In this document: piece after piece, positions 1 through 5,935 of the stretch
How positions within the stretch are numbered: the first letter of the stretch is position 1
Layout of the letters: the number at the start of each line of letters is the position of its first letter
From: Sulfitobacter sp.
Lineage (GTDB): Bacteria > Pseudomonadota > Alphaproteobacteria > Rhodobacterales > Rhodobacteraceae
DNA length: 9,435 bases
Assembly: GCA_024636405.1 (NCBI GenBank)
Contig: JAGXHC010000167.1
Coordinates: forward strand, 1-9,435
Direction of reading: 5' to 3'
Program-made: the position numbers and the translations under genes
Notes under the pieces: generated by a model
Database searches by the model: none
What the model was told of the DNA's origin: nothing
The model's input: only the letters and a program-made list of their open reading frames with translations

Positions 1-459
1 AGACAGACCCGACTGGCGCAGCACTTCGACATGCAGAAACACATCTTCGCGCTTGCCGAAGACATTTGCAAACCCGAAACCCTTGGCCTTGTCGAACCAT
101 TTGACGCGGGCAGGCAAAAGCGGCGCCGCCGCAATCAGCGCCAGATCCAGACCGACGATATCCGCCAGAACCGCCGCCTGCGCCCCTTCTGGGGGATGGA
201 TCGCGGTGACTTGTGTTGCCTGAACCCCGCGGTCGGTCTGCTGGGCGTAAAGTTCCACACGCGATCCGTCCGCGACCGAGCTTTGACCGAAGTTCCGCAA
301 CACATTGACGTGCAACAGGATGTCAGGGCCGCCGGAATCCGCGACGACAAAACCAAATCCCTTTACTGGATCGAACCATTTCACGATACCAGTCAGTACA
401 GGACCTTTATTTTCAACAGCAGGCACGTCGGGCAAATTGTCCAAGATTGAGTTACTCAT
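1..459 (-). CDS. Two-domain cold shock protein (3' end cut by window edge)
   Basis: Cold shock domain proteins bind single-stranded RNA and DNA and act as RNA chaperones in the cytoplasm. Translating from ATG at 459-457 gives 153 codons, open to the left edge. The first cold shock domain spans about residues 21-88: VKWFDPVKGFGF carries the RNP1 core, and DILLHV is a somewhat altered RNP2 (usually VFVH). A linker rich in Ala, Leu and Ile follows. A second domain starts near residue 117 with VKWFDKAKGFGF and then EDVFLHVEVLRQ, closer to consensus. Paired cold shock domains are known in alphaproteobacteria, for example the two-domain Csps of Caulobacter. The gene lies 52 bp downstream of pdxH on the same strand, behind an AT-rich leader with no strong Shine-Dalgarno sequence, so it may have its own promoter or ride on pdxH. 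The end of domain 2 and the stop codon are outside the window. Confidence 0.9.
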   Translation of the reverse strand, partial: MSNSILDNLPDVPAVENKGPVLTGIVKWFDPVKGFGFVVADSGGPDILLHVNVLRNFGQSSVADGSRVELYAQQTDRGVQATQVTAIHPPEGAQAAVLADIVGLDLALIAAAPLLPARVKWFDKAKGFGFANVFGKREDVFLHVEVLRQSGLS

Positions 460-511
460 ATTAGAATCGATCTTAATAAACAAATATTCGTTCAAGTATT
501 TGGCGAACCGG

Positions 512-1117
512 TCAGGGGTTCAATCGCGTAATATCCCACTTGTCATCGGGCCCTGCCCTTCGCCATCGGAAACGATCATGCAGACGAAATTCGCCGTCTG
601 CCCAGAATTCAATCTCCACCGGGGTCAATCGGTAGCCGCCCCAGAACGGCGGTCTCGAGGGGTTGGTGCCGTGCCGCGCGGTGACCTTGGCCACCTCTGC
701 CATCAGTGTCGCACGGCTTTTCAGCGGCGTCGACTGGTGCGACGCCCAGGCGCCCAGACGGCTTTTCAGTGAACGGGACTTGAAATATTCATCCGCCTTG
801 GGGCCGTCTTCGCGGGTTATGACGCCGCGCACCCGCAATTGGCGGCGCAGCGACTTCCAATGGCTGACAAATGCAGCCTTGCCCGCGCTGTCCAGTTCCT
901 GCGCCTTCTGGCTTTCATAATTGGTGTAAAATACAAACGCCGCAGGCTCAATTTCCTTGAGCAGGACCATGCGCGCATTCGGCATTCCGTCCGCGTCCAC
1001 CGTCGACAGCGCGATGGCATTGGGATCGTTCGGCTCTGATTGCGCAGCCTCGTCCAGCCACCGCCGGGCAATCGCAAACGGGTCATCCCCTGTAAAAATG
1101 CCCGTGCGCTGTTCCAT
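512..1117 (-). CDS. pdxH: Pyridoxamine/pyridoxine 5'-phosphate oxidase
   Basis: PdxH is an FMN-dependent homodimeric cytoplasmic enzyme that oxidises pyridoxine or pyridoxamine 5'-phosphate with O2 to pyridoxal 5'-phosphate, the last step of DXP-dependent B6 synthesis and of salvage. The 201-residue product is close to the usual 200-220. Visible hallmarks are RMVLLK (residues 49-54) and YTNYESQK (64-71), which line the FMN site. [18 protein letters not shown] and PPFWGGYRL follow, then the RLHDRF motif, where Arg178 and His180 match the PLP-contacting Arg/His pair of E. coli PdxH. The C-terminus WDITRLNP is typical of the family. The ATG at 1117 is the natural start; a GAGGGG stretch lies upstream but is about 13 nt away, a long spacing. 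The gene is divergent from fabI and upstream of the cold shock gene. Its product is the cofactor of the aminotransferase encoded at 2843-4021. Confidence 0.96.
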   Translation of the reverse strand: MEQRTGIFTGDDPFAIARRWLDEAAQSEPNDPNAIALSTVDADGMPNARMVLLKEIEPAAFVFYTNYESQKAQELDSAGKAAFVSHWKSLRRQLRVRGVITREDGPKADEYFKSRSLKSRLGAWASHQSTPLKSRATLMAEVAKVTARHGTNPSRPPFWGGYRLTPVEIEFWADGEFRLHDRFRWRRAGPDDKWDITRLNP

Positions 1118-1171
1118 GTTTCGGCTTGCGTCCCCTCGGTTCAGGCGCTTTTTCGATCGTCATTGTGGCAT

Positions 1172-1204
1172 AGGGTTATAATATATGACACTGCACAACA
1201 ACAA
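1172..1204. promoter_or_regulatory. AT-rich divergent promoter core between pdxH and fabI
   Basis: This is the only strongly AT-rich patch in the 244-bp divergent gap. For pdxH (minus strand), a TTGTTG -35-like box (1204-1199) sits 18 bp from a TATAAC -10-like box (1180-1175), about 60 bp before the start codon. For fabI (plus strand), a perfect TATAAT lies at 1177-1182, but no good -35 box is at the expected distance, and it would leave a leader of roughly 170 nt. The pdxH assignment is the better supported of the two. Both rest on consensus matching alone. Confidence 0.35.
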
Positions 1205-1286
1205 AAACATCCTCGGCGCAGGAAACCTTGCGACAGGTCCCGACCGGTTTGCGACATGCGGTGCAGTCTGTCGGCCTTGCGATGAT

Positions 1287-1310
1287 TGCAGGCGGACTTG
1301 CTGGCCTGCA
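1287..1310. promoter_or_regulatory. Inverted repeat upstream of fabI (possible operator)
   Basis: TGCAGGC (1287-1293) and GCCTGCA (1304-1310) form a perfect 7-bp inverted repeat with a 10-nt spacer. It ends about 51 bp before the fabI start, where a transcription factor or an RNA hairpin in the leader could act. TTGCTG (1298-1303) inside the spacer followed by CATAAA at 1319-1324 resembles a weak promoter with a short 15-bp spacer, so the repeat could straddle a -35 element. I do not recognise the site as belonging to a named regulator. A chance palindrome in GC-rich DNA cannot be excluded. Confidence 0.2.
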
Positions 1311-1346
1311 CGCAATGACATAAACCAACCTCATGATACATGTAGT

Positions 1347-1354
1347 GGGTAAGG
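1347..1354 (+). promoter_or_regulatory. Ribosome binding site of fabI
   Basis: GGGTAAGG, with AAGG at 1351-1354, lies 7 nt before the ATG at 1362. This is ideal spacing and supports that start over the in-frame ATG five codons further in. Confidence 0.6.
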
Positions 1355-1361
1355 CGACAGA

Positions 1362-2168
1362 ATGAGCAATGGATTGATGCAAGGCAAGCGCGGGTTGATC
1401 ATGGGCCTTGCCAATGACAAGTCGATTGCGTGGGGCATAGCAAAATCGCTTGCCGATGCGGGTGCGGAACTGGCGTTTTCATATCAGGGTGACGCGCTTC
1501 GCAAACGGGTTGATCCGTTGGCCGCGCAGCTTGGCAGCGATATCGTGTTGCCTTGCGATGTGGGCGACGAGGCGTCGATCGACGCGCTTTTTGATGGCCT
1601 GAAGGACCGTTGGGACGGGCTCGACTTTGTTGTGCACGCCATCGGATTCTCCGACAAGAACGAATTGCGCGGCCGCTATGTGGATACCAGCCGCGCCAAT
1701 TTCACCATGTCCATGGACATATCCGTTTATTCCTTTACCGCCATCATGCAGCGCGCCGAAAAGATGATGTCGCCGGGCAGCAGCGCCCTGACGCTGACCT
1801 ATTATGGCGCGGAAAAGGTGATGCCACATTATAACGTGATGGGTGTTGCCAAGGCCGCGCTTGAGGCCAGTGTAAAATATCTGGCCGAGGATCTGGGCAA
1901 GGATGGCATCCGCGTCAATGCGATTTCTGCGGGGCCGATCAAGACGCTGGCCGCCTCCGGCATCGGCGATTTCCGCTACATCATGAAATGGAACGAATAT
2001 AATTCACCGCTGCGCCGCAATGTGACCACCGCAGACGTGGGCAAAGCGGCCCTGTTTCTGCTGTCGGACCTCGGAAGCGGCACCACCGGCGAAAATCTCC
2101 ATGTCGACGCGGGCTATCACGTGGTCGGCATGAAAGCGGTCGACGCCCCCGACATGGCCAAGGAATGA
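1362..2168 (+). CDS. fabI: Enoyl-[acyl-carrier-protein] reductase, FabI type
   Basis: FabI reduces trans-2-enoyl-ACP to acyl-ACP with NADH (or NADPH), the last step of each cycle of type II fatty acid elongation, as a cytoplasmic tetramer. The 268 residues match the usual 258-275. It is a short-chain dehydrogenase-type Rossmann protein. The FabI-specific nucleotide loop [11 protein letters not shown] is at 15-25, the CDV adenine-site motif at 65-67, and HAIGF at 92-96. The FabI catalytic pattern is Tyr147, Tyr157 and Lys164 (Y-x6-K), matching Tyr146/Tyr156/Lys163 of E. coli. The substrate-loop segment [14 protein letters not shown] and the C-terminal [11 protein letters not shown] are also present. 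The glycine at the site where E. coli triclosan-resistance changes occur is retained (Gly95), so the sequence looks wild type there. gpt follows after 37 bp with no visible terminator, so a shared transcript is possible. Confidence 0.96.
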   Translation: MSNGLMQGKRGLIMGLANDKSIAWGIAKSLADAGAELAFSYQGDALRKRVDPLAAQLGSDIVLPCDVGDEASIDALFDGLKDRWDGLDFVVHAIGFSDKNELRGRYVDTSRANFTMSMDISVYSFTAIMQRAEKMMSPGSSALTLTYYGAEKVMPHYNVMGVAKAALEASVKYLAEDLGKDGIRVNAISAGPIKTLAASGIGDFRYIMKWNEYNSPLRRNVTTADVGKAALFLLSDLGSGTTGENLHVDAGYHVVGMKAVDAPDMAKE

Positions 2169-2192
2169 CATCCCTCTCATGCCAATCAAACC

Positions 2193-2198
2193 AAAGAG
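2193..2198 (+). promoter_or_regulatory. Ribosome binding site deciding the gpt start
   Basis: AAAGAG lies 7 nt before the ATG at 2206. The alternative in-frame ATG at 2179 is preceded by pyrimidine-rich sequence (TCCCTCTC) with no Shine-Dalgarno match. This site favours the shorter protein. Confidence 0.5.
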
Positions 2199-2205
2199 CC
2201 CGCCC

Positions 2206-2712
2206 ATGACCGACAACCGCCTGCCCCATGAAAAGGGCTTTCACATCAGTTGGGACCAGATCCACCGCGACAGTCGCGCACTGGCCTGGCGTCTGGACGG
2301 ACAGGGCCCCGAGGATGGCAGATGGCGTGCCGTGGTCGCCATCACCCGTGGCGGCATGGCGCCCGCAATGATCGCCGCGCGGGAACTGGACATCCGCACC
2401 GTCGATACAATTTCGATCAAGTCCTATGACCATCAGGATCAGGCCGAGGCGAAGGTGCTCAAGGCCCCCGATGCCGCGCTGATGGGCGACGGCACCGGCA
2501 TCCTGATCATCGACGATCTGGTGGACAGCGGCAAAACGCTTGAGGTTGTGCGCGCCATGTACCCCAAGGCACATTTCGCTACCGTTTATGCCAAGCCCAA
2601 GGGGCGGCCACAGGTCGATACCTTTGTCACCGAGGTCAGCCAGGACACCTGGATTTTCTTTCCCTGGGACATGGCGCTGCAATATGTTGAGCCCTACCGC
2701 GGCAAGGATTGA
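2206..2712 (+). CDS. gpt: Xanthine (guanine) phosphoribosyltransferase
   Basis: Gpt transfers the phosphoribosyl group of PRPP to xanthine, guanine and, weakly, hypoxanthine, giving XMP, GMP and IMP in purine salvage. It is cytoplasmic or loosely membrane-associated. With the ATG at 2206 the product is 168 residues; E. coli Gpt has 152. Visible are the N-terminal [10 protein letters not shown] segment, the AITRGG PPi-loop (about 45-50), SYDHQ, and the PRPP-binding signature [13 protein letters not shown], whose acidic pair is Asp103-Asp104. [17 protein letters not shown] and the [11 protein letters not shown] segment resemble the equivalent E. coli regions closely; the latter belongs to the base-binding C-terminal part. 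An upstream in-frame ATG at 2179 would add nine residues but has no ribosome binding site. The gene follows fabI by 37 bp, and its stop is 6 bp from a large palindrome that may form the mRNA 3' end. Confidence 0.95.
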   Translation: MTDNRLPHEKGFHISWDQIHRDSRALAWRLDGQGPEDGRWRAVVAITRGGMAPAMIAARELDIRTVDTISIKSYDHQDQAEAKVLKAPDAALMGDGTGILIIDDLVDSGKTLEVVRAMYPKAHFATVYAKPKGRPQVDTFVTEVSQDTWIFFPWDMALQYVEPYRGKD

Positions 2713-2718
2713 CGCAAA

Positions 2719-2776
2719 GCCGTGGGGTAAAACCCCACCCTACCGCATACCGTAGGGTGGGGTTTTACCCCACGGC
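2719..2776. repeat. REP/BIME-like perfect palindrome, two head-to-head copies
   Basis: Positions 2719-2743 and 2752-2776 are exact reverse complements over 25 bp, separated by 8 bp. Each arm is one copy of a unit that begins with GTAG and then carries its own small hairpin: a GTGGGGT/ACCCCAC stem with a 3-nt loop. The two copies face each other by their GTAG ends. GTAG followed by an imperfect palindrome is the hallmark of REP sequences mobilised by RAYT (TnpA-REP) transposases, and inverted pairs are called BIMEs. The element starts 6 bp after the gpt stop, so in RNA it would make a very stable stem that could stabilise or end the gpt message. No T tract follows, so it is not a classical intrinsic terminator. 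Confidence 0.75.
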
Positions 2777-2793
2777 GCACCTCACGTCATTCC

Positions 2794-2816
2794 GTAGGGT
2801 GGGGTTCCACCCCACG
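2794..2816 (+). repeat. Third copy of the GTAG-headed palindromic repeat
   Basis: This is a direct copy of the unit at 2752, offset by 42 bp. It is identical except that the hairpin loop reads TCC instead of TTT and the base after CACG differs. Both stem arms (GTGGGGT and ACCCCAC) are unchanged, so the variation leaves the hairpin intact. The few bases before it (CATTCC) also resemble those before copy two (CATACC). It lies 26 bp before the aminotransferase start, within the region where that gene's leader or promoter would be. Confidence 0.75.
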
Positions 2817-2842
2817 CCCCTCAAAAACGGAAACACAGACCC

Positions 2843-4021
2843 ATGAACTTACCCCGCACCGCCACAACCTTTGCCCCGCCCGTCATGGAAGCCCGCCGTT
2901 GGCTTGATGGTGTGGCATTCACCGCTGATCGGCCGTTGATAAATGTCAGTCAAGCCGCACCGGTTGATCCGCCGCCCCCCGCTCTGCGCCAGCACATGGC
3001 AAATGTGGCGCTGACCAATGATGAGGCCCATCTTTACGGCCCGGTTCTGGGCCTGCCTGAACTACGCGCCGCTTTGGCACGCCAGACCATGTCCCACTAC
3101 GGCGGAGAGATACTGCCGGCACAGGTCTGCATTACCTCTGGCTGCAATCAGGCTTTCGCCGCCGCCATCGCGACATTATGCGCCGAAGGGGATGAAGTTA
3201 TCCTGCCAACCCCTTGGTATTTCAATCATAAAATGTGGCTCGACATGTCGGGCGTGACGGCGGTCGCTTTGCCCGTAGGCGATGCCATGCTGCCCGATCC
3301 GGACCACGCCGCCAGCCTGATCACACCGCGCACCCGCGCCATTTCGCTGGTGACACCGAATAATCCGTGCGGCGTGGAGTATCCCGCCGATCTGGTGCTG
3401 GCCTTCTTTGAATTGGCGCGTGCACACGGGATCGCGCTGATCGTGGATGAAACCTACCGCGATTTTGACAGCCGCAGCGGCCCGCCACATGCGCTGTTCG
3501 CCGATCCGGACTGGCATGACACGTTGATTCACCTCTATTCCTTCTCCAAGGCATTTCGTCTGACCGGCCACCGCGTTGGCGCGATGATCGCGTCGCAGGC
3601 GCGCTTGGCAGAGGTGGAAAAGTTCCTTGATACGGTTGCCATCTGCCCAGGCCAGATCGGCCAGCATGCAGCGTTGTGGGGATTGGACAATCTGACCCAG
3701 TGGCTGGCGGGTGAGCGCGAGGAAATCCTGGCCCGCCGCGCCGCGATCACCTCCGAATTTCCACGTCTGGCGGCACAGGGTTGGACGCTGCTCGGGCTGG
3801 GCGGATATTTCGCCTATATGAAACACCCCTTCAGCCTCACGTCCACCGATCTGGCGCCCAAGCTGGTGCGCGATGCCGGGATTTTGTGCCTGCCCGGCAC
3901 GATGTTCGTGCCCGAAGGGGATGACAGCGGCGCGCAGCAACTGCGCATAGCCTTTGCCAATCTGGACGCCGCGGGAATCACGGTCCTGTTTGACCGCCTC
4001 GCCGCTTTTCAGGAAGGCTAA
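2843..4021 (+). CDS. PLP-dependent aminotransferase, class I/II (fold type I)
   Basis: This is a cytoplasmic PLP enzyme of the aspartate aminotransferase superfamily that exchanges an amino group between an amino acid and a 2-oxo acid; the substrate cannot be told from sequence. The 392 residues are normal for the family. LYGPVLGLPELR (64-75) is the typical YGPxxGxxxLR segment. Tyr126 lies in the cofactor region (PTPWYF), followed by the TPNNPCG motif with PLP-contacting Asn174. Asp202 and Tyr205 lie in VDETYRDF. The Schiff-base Lys236 is in YSFSKAFRLTGHRVG, with phosphate-contacting Arg244. Arg368 in LRIAFANLD is the usual carboxylate-binding arginine. The ATG at 2843 has only a weak upstream purine stretch (CGGAAA). 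The gene is bounded by the repeat cluster and a 64-bp gap, so it may be a single transcription unit. It could be a broad aspartate/aromatic-type enzyme or one specific to a secondary amino acid. Confidence 0.9.
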   Translation: MNLPRTATTFAPPVMEARRWLDGVAFTADRPLINVSQAAPVDPPPPALRQHMANVALTNDEAHLYGPVLGLPELRAALARQTMSHYGGEILPAQVCITSGCNQAFAAAIATLCAEGDEVILPTPWYFNHKMWLDMSGVTAVALPVGDAMLPDPDHAASLITPRTRAISLVTPNNPCGVEYPADLVLAFFELARAHGIALIVDETYRDFDSRSGPPHALFADPDWHDTLIHLYSFSKAFRLTGHRVGAMIASQARLAEVEKFLDTVAICPGQIGQHAALWGLDNLTQWLAGEREEILARRAAITSEFPRLAAQGWTLLGLGGYFAYMKHPFSLTSTDLAPKLVRDAGILCLPGTMFVPEGDDSGAQQLRIAFANLDAAGITVLFDRLAAFQEG

Positions 4022-4070
4022 CCGCCCTTGCCCCCTTGGCGCGCAACGCATAGACATCCCCAAACGCGAA

Positions 4071-4075
4071 GAGGG
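4071..4075 (+). promoter_or_regulatory. Ribosome binding site of the ppiD-like gene
   Basis: GAGGG (within GAAGAGGGTG) lies 10 nt before the ATG at 4086, a little longer than ideal. It is the only Shine-Dalgarno candidate in the 64-bp gap after the aminotransferase. Confidence 0.45.
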
Positions 4076-4085
4076 TGAATAAACC

Positions 4086-5927
4086 ATGGCCAAACGCTCG
4101 AGTATCACGAAAACCGCCGTCTGGGTGCTGATGGGTCTGCTGATCCTCGGATTGGGCGGCTTTGGCGCGATCAACCTCAGCGGGAATATCCGCACCATCG
4201 GCACCGTGGGCGAAAAATCCATTCCGGTGGATCAATACGCCCGCCAGTTGCAACAGGAAATCCGCGCCATCGAGGCGCAGACCGGCGAGCCGTTGAATTT
4301 TCAGCGCGCGCAGGAGATTGGCCTGGACCGGGCCGTGCTGCAACGTATCGTGCGCAACCGGGCACTGGACAACGAAGCAGACGTGCTGGGCATTTCCATC
4401 GGCGATGAGGCCCTGCGTGAAGAGGTTCTCAAGATCGGCGCCTTTCAGGGCATAGACGGCGAATTTGACCGTGAAGGATACCGTTTTGCGCTGGAACAGG
4501 GCGGCGTGAGCGAGGCGGAGTTTGAAACCAGCCTGCGCGAGGAAGCGTCCCGCACCCTGCTGCAAGGCGCCATTGTGAGTGGCGTGAAAATGCCCGATGC
4601 CTATGCCCGGACGTTGGTCGACTATGTTGGCGAGACGCGCGACTTTACATGGTCCCTGCTGGATGAGGCGGATCTTACCGATCCTGTGACAAACGGCAAT
4701 CTTGATGACCTCAAGGCCTATTACGACGCCAATGCAGAAGACTTCATGCTGCCGCCAAGCAAGCAGATCACCTATGCCCTGCTCAGCCCTGATTCCCTGC
4801 TGGAACAGGTTGAGGTGCCCGAAGAAGAGCTGCGTCAGGAATATGAAAACCGCGCGGACGAATACAACAAGCCCGAACGCCGTCTGGTTGAACGGTTGGT
4901 GTTTTCCGACCAGGAAAGCGCCGATCAGGCCGCAGCCGCGCTGGAAGTGAACGCCACCACCTTTGAGGCGCTGGTGCAGGAACGCGGTCTGGCACTTGCC
5001 GACGTTGATCTAGGCGATGTTGGTCGGATGGAACTCGGCACCGCAGGCGAGGCCGTGTTTGATGCCGAAGCGGGCGACATTGTCGGCCCTGCGGCCAGCC
5101 CGTTGGGACCGGCCATGTTCCGCGTGAACGGTGTCCTGCCGGCCCAGAATGTGTCCTACGAAGACGCCCTGCCCGACCTGCAACAGGCGCTGGCGACGGC
5201 ACGTGCAGTACGCGCCGTCGAAGCACAGGCGCAGAATCTGGACGATCAACTGGCCGGGGGCGCAACACTTGAACAGCTGGCAGAAGAATCGGATATGACC
5301 CTTGGCACCATCGATTGGACCGAAGACACAAGCGACGGTATTGCCGCCTATGCTGACTTCCGACAGGAGGCAGCCGCGCTTGCCGAAGGGGATTTCCCGA
5401 AAATTCTGCAACTGGATGACGGGTCGGTTTACGCGATGCGGCTGGATGCGGCGCTGGATGCGCGACCCAATCCCTTTGACGCGGCCAAGGCGGACGTTCG
5501 TGTTGCCCTGCGCACAGAGCGCCTTGTGGCGCAGCTGACAGCACAAGCCGACACGCTGACAACACAGCTTACCGACGGCACCAGTTTTGCCGATGCCGGT
5601 CTTGATGGCGTGGTGGAAGAAGGCCAGCGGCGCAACGGATTTATCGAAGCTGCGCCCGCTGATTTGATGGCGCAGGTTTTTGAGATGGAACCGGGTGAGG
5701 TCCGCGTACTGCCGGGGTCCGAAGATGTCGCGATCGTTCGGCTGGATGCGGTAAATGCAGCAGGTGAGACGGACCAGTCCAAGGCCCTGCTGGCGCAACT
5801 TGGTGAACAGCTCAACCAGCAACTGGCGCAGGATCTGTTCAACATCTTCGCCAGCGACGTCGTGCGCCGGACGGCCCCGCAGATTGACCAACGCGCGATC
5901 AATGCCGTGCACGTCAATTTTCCCTGA
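4086..5927 (+). CDS. ppiD: PpiD-like membrane-anchored periplasmic folding chaperone (SurA_N / parvulin-like)
   Basis: PpiD proteins are anchored in the inner membrane and help newly exported proteins fold near the Sec exit. The 613 residues match the usual size (E. coli 623). A short basic N-terminus (MAKRSS) precedes one hydrophobic segment at about 10-31, with the remainder predicted periplasmic. A SurA_N-like helical chaperone region covers roughly 35-180. A parvulin-like domain at about 255-345 begins with RRLVERLVF, continues to LGDVGRMEL, and ends AGDIVGPAASPLGPAMFRV. The usual parvulin histidines are not seen at either end of that domain, so chaperone activity without prolyl isomerisation is likely. 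Two further parvulin-tail-like segments occur at about 427-453 and 528-555. Next to trpE, it fits a gene order known in Rhodobacteraceae. It is followed by trpE after 8 bp, suggesting co-transcription. Confidence 0.85.
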   Translation: MAKRSSITKTAVWVLMGLLILGLGGFGAINLSGNIRTIGTVGEKSIPVDQYARQLQQEIRAIEAQTGEPLNFQRAQEIGLDRAVLQRIVRNRALDNEADVLGISIGDEALREEVLKIGAFQGIDGEFDREGYRFALEQGGVSEAEFETSLREEASRTLLQGAIVSGVKMPDAYARTLVDYVGETRDFTWSLLDEADLTDPVTNGNLDDLKAYYDANAEDFMLPPSKQITYALLSPDSLLEQVEVPEEELRQEYENRADEYNKPERRLVERLVFSDQESADQAAAALEVNATTFEALVQERGLALADVDLGDVGRMELGTAGEAVFDAEAGDIVGPAASPLGPAMFRVNGVLPAQNVSYEDALPDLQQALATARAVRAVEAQAQNLDDQLAGGATLEQLAEESDMTLGTIDWTEDTSDGIAAYADFRQEAAALAEGDFPKILQLDDGSVYAMRLDAALDARPNPFDAAKADVRVALRTERLVAQLTAQADTLTTQLTDGTSFADAGLDGVVEEGQRRNGFIEAAPADLMAQVFEMEPGEVRVLPGSEDVAIVRLDAVNAAGETDQSKALLAQLGEQLNQQLAQDLFNIFASDVVRRTAPQIDQRAINAVHVNFP

Positions 5928-5935
5928 GCGCAAAT

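Noticed and set aside
31..450. 139-codon plus-strand open frame
   Set aside because: It lies fully antisense to the cold shock gene, whose two domains are unmistakable. The product has Arg/Gln-rich composition and no recognisable motif.
2179..2205. Upstream ATG for gpt (nine extra residues)
   Set aside because: No ribosome binding site precedes it, whereas the ATG at 2206 has AAAGAG at good spacing and gives a length nearer the family.
1981..2682. 233-codon minus-strand open frame across the fabI end and gpt
   Set aside because: It is antisense to clear fabI and gpt coding sequence. No motif was seen.
2713..2842. CRISPR array or IS end
   Set aside because: The three units are palindromic, in mixed orientation and unevenly spaced with very short spacers. 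There is no transposase and no target duplication.
3176..4222. 348-codon minus-strand open frame across the aminotransferase and the start of the ppiD-like gene
   Set aside because: It is antisense to two well-supported genes and crosses the gap between them. Long antisense frames are common in GC-rich DNA, and no motif is visible.
5928..5935. trp leader peptide or attenuator before trpE
   Set aside because: Only 8 bp separate the ppiD-like stop from the trpE start, so nothing of that kind can be there.
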